NCBI GenBank assembly: GCA_964607755.1
Contig: CAZSMC010000039.1
Span: forward strand, 1 to 40,509
Length of the DNA stretch: 40,509 nucleotides
Origin: CAZSMC01 sp964607755
GTDB taxonomy: Bacteria; Zhuqueibacterota; Zhuqueibacteria; Residuimicrobiales; Krinioviventaceae
Direction: 5' to 3'
A program made the position numbers and the translations under genes. The notes beneath the pieces were generated by a model that was not told the DNA's origin, did no database searches, and saw only the letters and a list, made by a program, of their open reading frames with translations. Of the stretch, positions 8,553 to 16,761 are shown in pieces (the first letter of the stretch is position 1; every line of letters starts with the position of its first letter).

Positions 8553-10103
8553 ATGCACGTCCGAAGCTGGGCTTTATTTCTTTTGTTTTTTATGGCCTTT
8601 TTTCAGTGCGCCAAAAAAGCCGAACCGGAAAAGGTGTGGATCATGGAAGACAATTCATTTTGTGTGATCGAAGCCGAGTCAGCCGCATCTTATGATCCCG
8701 AGGTGAGTTTTTGGAAACGCACCACAGAGGTGTCTAATTACAGCGGCGAAAGCGCTCTGGCTTTTCAGGATTCCGGTGAGCTGAGAGACGGTCCTCTGCC
8801 AATCGATGCACCGAAAACAGGCAAAAAGTATACGCTATCCTACAAAGTATGGGTTGAAGAACCTGGCGATTACGAGCTCAAAATTCGTAACTTTCACCGG
8901 CAAAAAGACGGCGATAACGACGCGTGGGTGAGCATTAATGAAAATATGTTTCGAAAGATCTGGGACCAGGATGTCAATCTATTCACCTGGAGCGATGGTG
9001 CCGGAAAAAATTTGAGGAATTTTATTTTTCAGCTTAAAAAGGGTGTGAATACAATCGAGATTGCCGGACGTTCGAACGGCTGGATCATCGATCAGCTCTT
9101 GATTGTCCGAGCCGGCATGAGCGATGTGCTGCTGCAGCAACCGGACGTGCGCATGCAAGAGTCACCGCTTATAACCCAGGGTGTGAGCGATAATAAATCA
9201 CCGTCAACACCGCAAAATCTGAGAACCGGCAGAAAGGAATTTTCTTATATCGTTTTAAACTGGCATCCTTCATCGGATAATTTCCATGTGTACGGATACG
9301 ATATCTACCACGATGAAAAGCTTATTGGCAGCACTACAGACACACTTTTCCCGGTTACCGGATTAAAAGCTGAAACCGAACATACTTTTCAGGTGAGTGC
9401 CAGGGATTTTCATGGTAATATTTCGAGGCGATCTGAGAAAATCAAAGTTAAAGTTCCCGGGTTCAACGAAAAAACCGGACTGTTAATTGACACCGCAGAT
9501 GAAACGCCGGTTATTGATGGCGTCATGGAACCGGTGTGGCTGGAACACAGCAACTACTCCCCCAGCCTTCTCATTGGCGGTTCTATCGATTCAAAAATGG
9601 ACATGGCCGCATTCATCAAAATGATGTGGGATGACCAATTTTTGTACCTGCTGGTCAAGGCAATCGACGATCGAGTTCGTGAAGATTCGCCCGAGGGCAT
9701 TCACCTTTGGCTCGATCCGAATAACAGCAAAGATACTTTTTTCAGCTACTATGACCGACACTACCTGTTGCAATGGCAAAATGATGGTCTTGAAGAGGTG
9801 TATGGCAAAACTCCGGACAATGCACAAATTGCCTATGCGCTCTGGGAAGGCAAGGGTGAAAAACGTCAGCAACACGGTTATATCATCGAGTGTGCCATCC
9901 CCTGGGCGTCTATCGGAATCCAGGCAGATCAAGGTCACTTTTTAGGCATGGAAATCCGGCTGGACGATTACGATGCCTCCTCCGAAACGCCCGAGGCTTC
10001 GTTCGTACTGGTGAATCCGCAATTTCTGCAAAACCACAGTCCCTTGACCTGGGGCACAGCCAGGCTGGTCAAAAACTATTGGGAATTTGATCCTGCCAAC
10101 TAG
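8553..10103 (+). CDS. Lipoprotein with CBM-like, fibronectin III and CBM9-like domains
   Basis: The 516-residue product starts with a lipoprotein-type signal (FLLFFMAFFQC, Cys19 as the acylation site). Residues about 30-190 resemble a CBM6-type or GH115 C-terminal beta-sandwich (VIEAESAASYD ... PGDYELKIRNFHRQKDGDND ... NTIEIAGRSNGWIIDQLLIV). Residues about 213-305 form a fibronectin type III domain (PSTPQNLRTGRKEF ... LKAETEHTFQVSARD). Residues about 315-505 form a CBM9-like or DOMON-like sugar-binding domain (PVIDGVMEPVWLEHSNY ... YIIECAIPWASIGI). No hydrolase domain is seen, so it is most likely a surface carbohydrate-binding protein working with the upstream lactonase-like protein. The spacing (20 bases, with AGGAGG before the ATG) indicates co-transcription. 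Confidence 0.83.
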   Translation: MHVRSWALFLLFFMAFFQCAKKAEPEKVWIMEDNSFCVIEAESAASYDPEVSFWKRTTEVSNYSGESALAFQDSGELRDGPLPIDAPKTGKKYTLSYKVWVEEPGDYELKIRNFHRQKDGDNDAWVSINENMFRKIWDQDVNLFTWSDGAGKNLRNFIFQLKKGVNTIEIAGRSNGWIIDQLLIVRAGMSDVLLQQPDVRMQESPLITQGVSDNKSPSTPQNLRTGRKEFSYIVLNWHPSSDNFHVYGYDIYHDEKLIGSTTDTLFPVTGLKAETEHTFQVSARDFHGNISRRSEKIKVKVPGFNEKTGLLIDTADETPVIDGVMEPVWLEHSNYSPSLLIGGSIDSKMDMAAFIKMMWDDQFLYLLVKAIDDRVREDSPEGIHLWLDPNNSKDTFFSYYDRHYLLQWQNDGLEEVYGKTPDNAQIAYALWEGKGEKRQQHGYIIECAIPWASIGIQADQGHFLGMEIRLDDYDASSETPEASFVLVNPQFLQNHSPLTWGTARLVKNYWEFDPAN

Positions 10104-10161
10104 CAAGATTCTCTCGAAGAATAGTGCGTGTTGTTGATAGATATCTATTTTGGAGATAGAA

Positions 10162-10908
10162 ATGGCTCTCAACGAATTATTCAAAAAACAGGGAGACTGG
10201 CTTTTTCAACGCCGAAGCTACCTCCCGCTTCTCTTACTGCCGTTACTGCTGCTGGCGCTGCCAGATACCGAGTCGATTATCCGAGCCCGGGGTGAAACAG
10301 CAATGGCTCTTTTTCGGGCTTTTTGTTTTATTGTATCTGTCGTTGGGCTGGGCGTCCGGGTTGTGGTGGCTGCTTTTGTTCCGCGCGGCACCTCCGGCCG
10401 AAACCGCGGCGGACAGAAAGCGGAATCGCTCAACACCACCGGCATCTATTCGGTGGTTCGACACCCGCTCTATCTGGGCAATTTTCTTATTTTTATGGGA
10501 ATCATTGCCTACACGCTTTCGTGGTGGCTCATTTTGATGAGCGCGATCCTGTTCACCATTTATTATGAACGGATCATGTACACCGAAGAAACGTTTCTGC
10601 GCGAAAAATTTGGCGAAAATTTCACATCATGGGCGTCCCGCACGCCGGCTTTTTTGCCAAAACTCTCTCTCTGGATACCATCCGGTTTGACGTTTTCGTT
10701 TAGAAATATCCTGAAACGTGAATACAACACGTTTCTCACAACGATAACAGGATTTACGGTCATTCATTATGCCAGTGACTTTTTCGGTAATTACAGGTTC
10801 GACTCTGGTCTTACCTGGCTGTTTGCATTTTTAATTTCGTTGGTTATCTATTTGACCATTCGAACGCTAAAGAAAAAGACACGGACTTTGAACGTGGAAG
10901 GACGCTAA
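10162..10908 (+). CDS. Isoprenylcysteine carboxyl methyltransferase-family membrane protein
   Basis: I start this protein at ATG 10162 (248 residues) because GGAG at 10152-10155 is well spaced from it; an in-frame TTG at 10150 has no such site. Several membrane segments are visible (LPLLLLPLLLLAL, ALFRAFCFIVSVVGLGV, FLIFMGIIAYTLSWWLILMSAILF, and one at the C-terminal end). The segment TTGIYSVVRHPLYLGNFLIFMG followed by YYERIMYTEETFLREKFGENF is the S-adenosylmethionine and substrate region of ICMT/PEMT-like methyltransferases. Bacterial homologues methylate lipids or other membrane molecules; the substrate is unknown. It follows the lipoprotein gene by 58 bases and may belong to its operon. 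The C-terminal part beyond residue 180 is an extra membrane region not typical of the minimal family. Confidence 0.8.
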   Translation: MALNELFKKQGDWLFQRRSYLPLLLLPLLLLALPDTESIIRARGETAMALFRAFCFIVSVVGLGVRVVVAAFVPRGTSGRNRGGQKAESLNTTGIYSVVRHPLYLGNFLIFMGIIAYTLSWWLILMSAILFTIYYERIMYTEETFLREKFGENFTSWASRTPAFLPKLSLWIPSGLTFSFRNILKREYNTFLTTITGFTVIHYASDFFGNYRFDSGLTWLFAFLISLVIYLTIRTLKKKTRTLNVEGR

Positions 10909-11349
10909 AAAATTGATCCTGACAAGTTGAGGTAAACTGAATCTATTCTAATGACTTGTTCACGCAAAGTGTAGTTAGAATCCGGGATAAGCGAAATAAA
11001 GCACGCTAAACAATACCAGAATGTGAGCATTGCAGATAAAGCACTCATAGTGACGAGAATGAATTAACAACCGCATCCACCATTTTCGGGGAATTCGCCG
11101 CAAGTCCGAAGAATGGCAATATGGACAACGATGTTTGGTTGATATCCTCATGTTACTCTCCAGCTAAATGTTTCTGATTCTACTCCCTTTTTACCAAAAG
11201 ATTTTCAATATCGTCCACCACCTGGGTGGCAAAAGGCTGGCTTTCAATGTCCTAAATCAAACACAAGACATGTCCCTAAAGCGAAAGCAAGTATTCGACT
11301 GTTACGTGATGCCGGGCATTCTCTCACGTATTCCACAATAGCACTGTAA
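10909..11349 (+). other. Intergenic region with a possible decayed coding fragment
   Basis: No intact gene. From 11143 to the TAA at 11347-11349 one plus frame is open for 68 codons but has no ATG; its translation is rich in basic residues (NTRHVPKAKASIRLL) and looks protein-like. The same frame continues upstream past a single TGA at 11140-11142 for about 20 more codons. This may be a remnant of an inactivated gene or mobile element. I cannot identify it. The MITE-like repeat starts directly after its stop codon. Confidence 0.25.
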
Positions 11350-11553
11350 GTAAAAGCTCAGACTTTGGTAAAAGTTTTAATATTTGGGCACTAAAGTGCC
11401 TATTAAATAATCTCAATAATAGCCCCGACTTAAAAGCCGGGGCTATAATATTGCCCCGAGCTTTAGCTCGGGGTTAAAGACGACACCTCAACATAACGGT
11501 CCTTCCCACTTTTGTAATGCTGCAAAGATTTTCTCCCATCAGTGAGCTTTTAC
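11350..11553. mobile_element. MITE-like multi-hairpin repeat, copy 1
   Basis: This element of about 204 bp is bounded by terminal inverted repeats GTAAAAGCTCA (from 11350) and TGAGCTTTTAC (to 11553). Inside are at least three hairpins with related cores: GGGCACTAAAGTGCC near 11390, GCCCCGACTTAAAAGCCGGGGC near 11422, and CCCCGAGCTTTAGCTCGGGG near 11455. The reverse complement of 38342-38548 matches it almost end to end by eye, including the sequence after the third hairpin (AACATAACGG, then TGCTGCAAAGATTTTCTCCC). No open reading frame is inside. The size, terminal repeats and two inverted copies in one window suggest a non-autonomous transposable element or structured intergenic repeat. Confidence 0.75.
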
Positions 11554-11580
11554 CACTGTGATAACGAGAAAGACCATTGA

Positions 11581-12369
11581 TTACACAACCAATACACCCT
11601 GAAAAACCGTCACCGCGCTGCCGGTTAACAGAACCCTGTCGCCTTTGATCTGAACCCCGATCTCGCCGCCACGCGCCGATGCCTGATAGGCTTTGAATTC
11701 GCTCTTGCCAATTTTTTCCTGCCAGTACGGTCCCAGACAGCAATGCGCCGAACCGGTGACCGGGTCTTCGTTAATGCCTTCAGCAGGGGCAAAAAACCGG
11801 TAGATGAAATCATAGTTCTTATCGCATGATTCGCTGGTAATCATGACACCCCGAACCGGCACCTGTGCCAGTGCGATAAAATCCGGGCGGGCGGCTAGCA
11901 CCTCGTCCGGCGTTTTTAGATGCAGCAGCACATCCATTCGATTGCGGGCGCTGGTGACCGGATAAACACCCAATGCTTTCAGCAGCGCCGGCGGTGGCGC
12001 TATCTCTTCCGGTGGCTCGGCCGGAAAATCCATTTCCAAACGATCCTTATGACGAGTAACTGTGAGTTTTCCGCTCTTGCTGAAAAACACAGCCGCCTGA
12101 TCCGCGGAAAGCGTTTCGGTTTCAAACAGGATGTGCGCGCTGGCCAGCGTGGCATGGCCGCACAAATCAACCTCGGATGTTGGCGTGAACCAGCGGAGGT
12201 CGTAACCGTTTTCCTGTGGCACCAAAAACGCCGTTTCTGACAGATTCATCTCTGCAGCCACGTTTTGCATCCATTGCTCGTTGGCCCGTTCATTCAAAAG
12301 ACACACTGCGGCTGGATTTCCCTTGAACGCCTCACCGGTAAACGCATCAACCTGATAAATTTCTGACAT
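11581..12369 (-). CDS. PhzF-family isomerase-like protein
   Basis: The 262-residue protein is recognised as PhzF family by its N-terminal YQVDAFTGEAFKGNPAAVCLL, the catalytic-Glu region MNLSETAFLVP (Glu near residue 45), WFTPTSEVDLCGHATLASAH (about 60-80) and the C-terminal GINEDPVTGSAHCCLGPYW (about 193-211). PhzF itself isomerises a dihydroxyanthranilate in phenazine synthesis, but most relatives in bacteria without phenazine genes are of unknown substrate, and no other phenazine genes are here. It is cytoplasmic with no signal peptide. The Shine-Dalgarno AAGGAT lies about 6 bases before the ATG. It is 56 bases downstream of the radical SAM gene on the same strand and could be co-transcribed. 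Confidence 0.9.
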   Translation of the reverse strand: MSEIYQVDAFTGEAFKGNPAAVCLLNERANEQWMQNVAAEMNLSETAFLVPQENGYDLRWFTPTSEVDLCGHATLASAHILFETETLSADQAAVFFSKSGKLTVTRHKDRLEMDFPAEPPEEIAPPPALLKALGVYPVTSARNRMDVLLHLKTPDEVLAARPDFIALAQVPVRGVMITSESCDKNYDFIYRFFAPAEGINEDPVTGSAHCCLGPYWQEKIGKSEFKAYQASARGGEIGVQIKGDRVLLTGSAVTVFQGVLVV

Positions 12370-12425
12370 GTTTATCCTTTCAAAAAAATGTGCTTCTGTT
12401 CAATCCTCAACTCTTCCGGGCGCAA

Positions 12426-13451
12426 CTATGCACTTTTCTTGTAACACCGCGGGTCTTTGCCATACATCCCGCGACCGGCAGCATAGGCTCGCGACCGACA
12501 GCCAAAACACTGATCCGCTAAATTGCACGCCCAACATTCTTTTGGCAGGTTTTCAGGATGACGAAACTTTTTGAACGTCAGAGTATCGTGATGGCGCCGC
12601 ACAATGTCTGAGAGCGAATCCTCATCGTGAATGCTCGGAGAATGCGGATCGCGAATTGTGGCGCAGGGTGTGACCTGGCCGGTGCACAACACAGCGAGCG
12701 TTGCCGAGCAGTACTGCTTGTTGACGCAGTTCATCGGAAACTGTTTGACGCCCCATTGTTTGGCGTACCGCTTGTACACCTTGCGGACCGCCTCCAAAGA
12801 CGGAATGAACCCTTCCAGCGCCGAGTTGCTCATGCCGGGGCGTAAGTACGTGTGGTATACATTCAGCGAGGTTTTAATATGAAAATTGTTCTCAAAATAA
12901 TCGATGGTTTCGATCATATCCTCGGCGCTTTGCATGCCGGTAAAGGTCACGGAATTGAGCATCTGCTCCGGGGGATAGCCTTTGTCCAGCAAGCGTCGAA
13001 CACCGTCGAGGATTACATCCATATCCTGCGCCGGACGGTTCGGGTGAAACTGTTTGTACAAATCCCGATTGACTGTGGACACATGAACGGAAACAAGACC
13101 GTGCTGACAAAGCTGCGAGAGCTTGTTGACAGTGCTATCATCGCGCAGCGGCAGCCCGCCGGTCCACATGTTATTACGCAGACCGAATTTGGCCGCTGTT
13201 TCCATGTGCTTGAAAATCGAATCCCGCAGCAGCGGTTCGCCGCCCAGCCATTCGATGGCGGTTATTCCCAAATCGTGGGATTGCCGGAGAATGGCATCAA
13301 TTTGATCGTCCGATAGCGTATTTTTCGGTTGTTCCAACGCGTTCATGTAACAATAAATGCAACCCTGCTCGCACACATCGCCGATTTCCAGTTGCAAGGC
13401 ATAAAACTGTTCCTGCTGATAAGCTTTCTCAAGTCGTTTGTAATCTATCAT
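12426..13451 (-). CDS. Radical SAM protein with C-terminal SPASM-like cysteine cluster
   Basis: I start at ATG 13451 (341 residues) because AGAGGTGATG lies just upstream; a longer in-frame extension to 13586 looks non-coding. The motif CEQGCIYCY near residue 20 is the CxxxCxxC iron-sulfur site of radical SAM enzymes, and EWLGGEPLLRD supplies the GGEP SAM-binding motif. The C-terminal third has further cysteines (NKQYCSATLAVLC, TPCATIRD, ECWACNLADQCFGCRSRA, DPRC) that resemble SPASM/twitch auxiliary clusters of peptide-modifying maturases and some cofactor enzymes. I see no obvious precursor peptide in the 190 bases upstream. The gene precedes the PhzF-family gene. The substrate is unknown. 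Confidence 0.85.
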   Translation of the reverse strand: MIDYKRLEKAYQQEQFYALQLEIGDVCEQGCIYCYMNALEQPKNTLSDDQIDAILRQSHDLGITAIEWLGGEPLLRDSIFKHMETAAKFGLRNNMWTGGLPLRDDSTVNKLSQLCQHGLVSVHVSTVNRDLYKQFHPNRPAQDMDVILDGVRRLLDKGYPPEQMLNSVTFTGMQSAEDMIETIDYFENNFHIKTSLNVYHTYLRPGMSNSALEGFIPSLEAVRKVYKRYAKQWGVKQFPMNCVNKQYCSATLAVLCTGQVTPCATIRDPHSPSIHDEDSLSDIVRRHHDTLTFKKFRHPENLPKECWACNLADQCFGCRSRAYAAGRGMYGKDPRCYKKSA

Positions 13452-13642
13452 AAAAACATCACCTCTTTTAAAAAATAAAAAACAGTTTGGTGAATGACAA
13501 GGTGAAACTGCGAATGAGTGCAATGATGGGTATATAAAAAGTTTCTGGATGTGATGAATAATCGTTTCAGCCTGGGTAAAAATCAATCTTTTAATCGAAT
13601 TGAAATGGAAGGTAAAGCAGGATTTATATAGAGTCTATCATC

Positions 13643-14703
13643 TTAGCTTTGTTCCAAATAGGCTGCAAAAATCCGAAATAATTCCACGCCCCGACCAAAC
13701 TTAAAAGAATCCCCCAAAATGACAGCTCGGCGTTTTTCTTTTCCAATTTTCAGGGGGTAGGTTCTCTTTTCCTGAATCCAGAGCTGTCTAATTTTAGCAT
13801 CTATATGAACCTGTTTTTGATAAATATCATGGTTCGTCGGCTTGAGTAATAAAACCTTGTTCACCCCAAAGGAAGACCTTCCGGTTTCGCCATTTTTCTC
13901 CATCTTTGACTTCGCCCCAGGTATCATGTGCTACAAAACGTGCTTTGCTTTGTCCATTATTAACCAAAGAAACGCCTCCAAGGCCGTAATTGCGAAGCTT
14001 GTCTTTATTAATCCATGTTCGAGCGGTATCTTTTGAAACAGATATGATATTGCCCCAAATTATAATGTGGCCGTTGTTTTGAATGGTAACCGGGCCACCA
14101 TGTGGTGCATCGTATGTTGACCATTTTCCACTTGCAGGATCGCCGATGGCAAGACGCCACTTGCGGTCAATGCCGGCCCACGCTCCACGACCATGGCCGT
14201 AAAGTATAAAGGGCCGTCCGTTTGGATCAACATCCAGGCCTCCGATAAGAACGTGTCTCAACTCATTATGACCTGTTTTGGGGAATTGACTCAAATACCC
14301 GACAATACTTGTCAGCCTGGTCCAGAGTGACAGGAAGTTCCAGTTCGTGCCCTGAAAGATTCTTCCAGATTCCTTCGCCATGAACCATTTGAAGATGGTA
14401 CAGATTGATTCTTCTCTCATCATGATACGGCTGGCCATAATCATTGGAACAAACATGATAACGTGTGAGATGGTGAATGGTATTATTTTCCCCTTTGTAA
14501 AAAGCGCCATACCGCGAGTCATAATAAGTGTTGTTTAAATATGTGCCATTATCGTACATGGCACGTGGTCTTATTACCGTTCTGTACCACACATTTTTAC
14601 CGCCAGCCTGGTCATATAGGTAATCATCGGCTGCAGTAAAACAGGGAAAAAGTGTGGTAAAGATGGTTATTATAATTAGAGATATTATGTTTCTGTGTGG
14701 CAT
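13643..14703 (-). pseudogene. Frameshifted secreted protein, possibly a BNR-type propeller
   Basis: The coding signal runs through three minus-strand frames. Frame one starts at ATG 14703 with a signal peptide (IISLIIITIFTTLFPCFTAADD) and ends at 14266. Frame two takes over at about 14330-14270 (GHNELRHVLIGGLDVDPNGRP ... GKWSTYDAPHGGPVTI ... VSKDTARTWINKD) and stops at 13827. Frame three carries plausible sequence to 13643 (RTYPLKIGKEKRRAVI, then FGRGVELFRIFAAYLE). The phrases DVDPNGRPFILY and TARTW resemble BNR/sialidase-type propellers, but I would not fix a family. At least two frameshifts are needed, so this is a pseudogene or contains base-calling errors. A shift in a secreted accessory gene beside repeats and an assembly gap fits decay. 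Confidence 0.55.
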
Positions 14704-14894
14704 TGAAAAACCTGATTTAAATGTAAAGCTTGCAATAAGAACAATATGAATATTTGAGGATATTCCTTGATGATCGCAAATCTTATAAGAACTTTATATT
14801 TGGGGTAGTTGCACTGTTAACTTTAGGAAATACCAAGTAAATGATCAATAAAAATAGTGTTTTGCGGAAAGATGATTTTGAAAATAGGGCTCAA
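14704..14894. other. Intergenic sequence ending in the 55-base gap flank
   Basis: No gene is seen. The last 55 bases (14840-14894) are identical to 14995-15049 on the other side of the N run. Confidence 0.8.
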
Positions 14895-14994
14895 NNNNNN
14901 NNNNNNNNNNNNNNNNNNNNNNNNNNNNNNNNNNNNNNNNNNNNNNNNNNNNNNNNNNNNNNNNNNNNNNNNNNNNNNNNNNNNNNNNNNNNNN
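14895..14994. other. Assembly gap of 100 N between identical 55-base flanks
   Basis: The flanks 14840-14894 and 14995-15049 are identical over exactly 55 bases. This is what a de Bruijn assembler with k of 55 leaves when two neighbouring contigs share a terminal k-mer. The likely true sequence has one copy of the 55-mer and no gap, or a repeat that begins with it. Confidence 0.9.
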
Positions 14995-15462
14995 AATGAT
15001 CAATAAAAATAGTGTTTTGCGGAAAGATGATTTTGAAAATAGGGCTCAAGTTTGTCGAAAATAAAAATTTTGGCAAGATGATTTGGAGCAAAATCATGAG
15101 GGCGGTGTTCCAGGCAAGATGCTCGTAACGAGAAACCAGCAGGTCTCGAGCGCAGTGACAGGCTGGGACGCCAGAGCGCCCCGGAGGGCGTTCAGCCAGG
15201 GAACTGGTGGAACAAGGCAATGCTCACATCTGACTCTTTCTTCCATCTACCTAAAACTCTGGTTGCAAAACCGCGAAACACGCTAAAAAACACGAAAGGG
15301 AAAACTTCCATCTATTTTAAACTCTGGTTGCAAAACTGTGTTTCGCGAGTGTCTGGCCGGGGTGCAGTGGTGTGCATTCGTTGCAGCCAACTCACTGGAA
15401 AAACAGTTTCCAAATGCGTCACCAGCCGGAAGCGACGAGATTGCAAGCCAAAAGGCCTACCC
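14995..15462. repeat. Repeat-derived intergenic region
   Basis: No intact gene. The segment 15159-15213 is about three-quarters identical to 30106-30160, so both are diverged copies of a dispersed repeat (shared pieces CCGGAGGGC and CAGGGAA). A second, local direct repeat is present: TTCCATCTA followed by AACTCTGGTTGCAAAAC occurs near 15240 and again near 15308. A related CTCTGGTTCCAAAAC occurs at about 16637. This looks like accumulated repeat debris beside the mobile and toxin-antitoxin genes. Confidence 0.55.
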
Positions 15463-15750
15463 CTATTTTGACTGTTTTTCTGTCAGTGTGCCGTTTATAT
15501 ACTTGTGTAAAACACTTGAAATTAATGATTGATAAGGAATCCCTTGTATTTTTGATTCTGCTTTCAGATTCAAAAAATCCCGTTCTGTAATGCGAATATT
15601 GATACGTTTGTTTTTGATCGATGTATTTTTTGCATAGCGGGCGTGTGCCTTCTTTTCACTTTCTACATTATCAACAGACTGCCATTCATCATTCTCATAG
15701 GATTCAATGATATCTCTTTCTTCAGCATCCAAATATTCAGTTTTATTCAT
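15463..15750 (-). CDS. CopG-type antitoxin of a BrnT-like toxin-antitoxin pair
   Basis: The 95-residue protein has an acidic N-terminal half (YLDAEERDIIESYENDEWQSVD) and a C-terminal ribbon-helix-helix segment (KNKRINIRITERDFLNLKAESK, then GIPYQSLISSVLHKYINGTL). This is the organisation of CopG-like antitoxins found beside BrnT-like toxins: the N-terminal part binds the toxin, the C-terminal part binds DNA as a dimer. It starts 6 bases after the toxin stop codon, with GGTGAGAG as ribosome binding site. The toxin-first order is usual for this family. Autorepression of the upstream promoter is expected but not directly shown. Confidence 0.8.
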   Translation of the reverse strand: MNKTEYLDAEERDIIESYENDEWQSVDNVESEKKAHARYAKNTSIKNKRINIRITERDFLNLKAESKIQGIPYQSLISSVLHKYINGTLTEKQSK

Positions 15751-15756
15751 AAGCTC

Positions 15757-16026
15757 TCACCTCAAGTACTTTTGTGTCGCTTTTCTGCTTGGATAAATTG
15801 TTTTCAGGAATATTCTGTTTTCCTTTTGAACAAATGGCACCAAATAGGCGTAATTTTCATATTCGACAATATACATTCGCTGGTTCGGGTATTTGTCCTG
15901 ATTGGGGTGCTCGACAATATCCAGCAAATATCCGGTCTCTATTTGTGTCGTGATTTGTTCAAAAGATATATGTCTCACCTTTTTTAATTGTTCATTCTTT
16001 CCATTGTTCCAATCATAAAAAATCAT
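15757..16026 (-). CDS. BrnT-like toxin (putative ribonuclease)
   Basis: This 89-residue protein begins FYDWNNGKNEQLKKVRHISFEQ, comparable to the F-W-x-x-x-K and R-x-I-S-F-E opening of BrnT/COG2929-type toxins. It ends with VPFVQKENRIFLKTIYPSRKATQKY, the usual final strand and helix. BrnT toxins have a RelE-like fold and cleave RNA, so an RNase role is inferred from family only. No lesion is visible in toxin or antitoxin, which makes this the only apparently intact toxin-antitoxin pair of the three in the window. A near-consensus promoter places transcription start at or within a base or two of this ATG. Confidence 0.75.
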   Translation of the reverse strand: MIFYDWNNGKNEQLKKVRHISFEQITTQIETGYLLDIVEHPNQDKYPNQRMYIVEYENYAYLVPFVQKENRIFLKTIYPSRKATQKYLR

Positions 16027-16031
16027 ATTAT

Positions 16032-16060
16032 AATATATTGAAATGTGTGCCTATTGTCAA
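16032..16060 (-). promoter_or_regulatory. Sigma70-type promoter of the BrnT-like/CopG operon
   Basis: Read on the minus strand, TTGACA (16060-16055) is a perfect -35 box and TATATT (16037-16032) a near-perfect -10 box, separated by exactly 17 bases. The toxin ATG begins at 16026, six bases beyond the -10 box, so the transcript would have no or almost no leader. Confidence 0.75.
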
Positions 16061-16198
16061 TATATTTTACAAAAATCGGCAAACCCAGACCGCGGGACAT
16101 TCAAAATTTATTTCTGGAGGGTAAACTCCTTTTCTGCCATACTATTTTACTATTTTTATGTGTGATGCAGAACATCACCGGATAAAACATGCCGCAAT

Positions 16199-16483
16199 TC
16201 AAGGGGGACAGGCGACCCCGGCCGGATGCCGGGGACGAGATGAACAAGATTCAACTCTTTTAAGGACAAATTTCTCTGCCCCCTTGGCAAGCGTGTAATA
16301 ATTCCACCACCATCCTGACAAGTTTTTTATAACGGTTTGTTTTCTAATTTTATATGACTTGTAATGCTTCATGAGGCCCAGATAAGAATTCATGGACGCG
16401 ATAAAGGCTTCTTTTTCATCTTGATCCGGTTTGTGATCTCTTGCTATGTTATTCTGGTGTTCACTCGCCTTGTAAAAATTGCC
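16199..16483 (-). pseudogene. C-terminal fragment of a DGR-type reverse transcriptase
   Basis: From 16483 one minus frame reads GNFYKASEHQNNI, then DEKEAFIASMNSYLGLMKHY and LSGWWWNYYTLAKGAEKFVL. This is the C-terminal thumb region of DGR reverse transcriptases, where the NSYLG-x-x-KHY element is typical. There is a stop just upstream of the GNFY segment and the preceding palm part is absent, replaced by dispersed-repeat sequence (for example AATCCTGTCCATCC on the reverse of 16541-16606). The last 100 bases and what follows (16189-16325) resemble 16697-16822 behind the main RT piece, so the 3' end of the gene exists twice. Neither copy makes a full enzyme. Confidence 0.7.
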
Positions 16484-16761
16484 GTTGGATTTACAGGATT
16501 AAAGCGACAAATATTTGCCAGGCTATGCTCACGATCATTGTGCGCTTATTCAAGCCATCCAAAATCCTGTCCATCCGCTAATCCCGGAAATCCTGATTCT
16601 GACAGGTTTTACCCGGCCTTTTCCGGTTGATTCTTCACTCTGGTTCCAAAACACCTGTTTTGCAACCCCATTGCCCGCGAAACTTTTTCTCTAAATCATG
16701 CCGCAATTCAAGAGCGACAGGCGACCCCGGCCGGAGGCCTAGGGACGATATTTATACTTTT
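16484..16761. repeat. Repeat debris between two broken RT 3' ends
   Basis: No coding sequence. It includes a stretch of the type ATCCTGT-CAATCC-CGTAAATCC (16541-16606), also seen at 22064-22100. It ends with the second copy of the RT downstream repeat: 16697-16750 matches 16189-16243 (shared CATGCCGCAATTCAAG and GACAGGCGACCCCGGCCGGA). Confidence 0.55.

Noticed and set aside
12852..13316. 154-codon plus-strand open frame
   Set aside because: It is antisense to the radical SAM gene, whose motifs and ribosome site are clear.
11581..13451. A phenazine biosynthesis cluster
   Set aside because: Only a PhzF-family protein is present, and most such proteins are unrelated to phenazines; no other phz genes are seen.
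14891..15220. Minus-strand frame with ATG at 15220 running into the N run
   Set aside because: It covers a dispersed repeat and filler N; I see no family signature or ribosome site.
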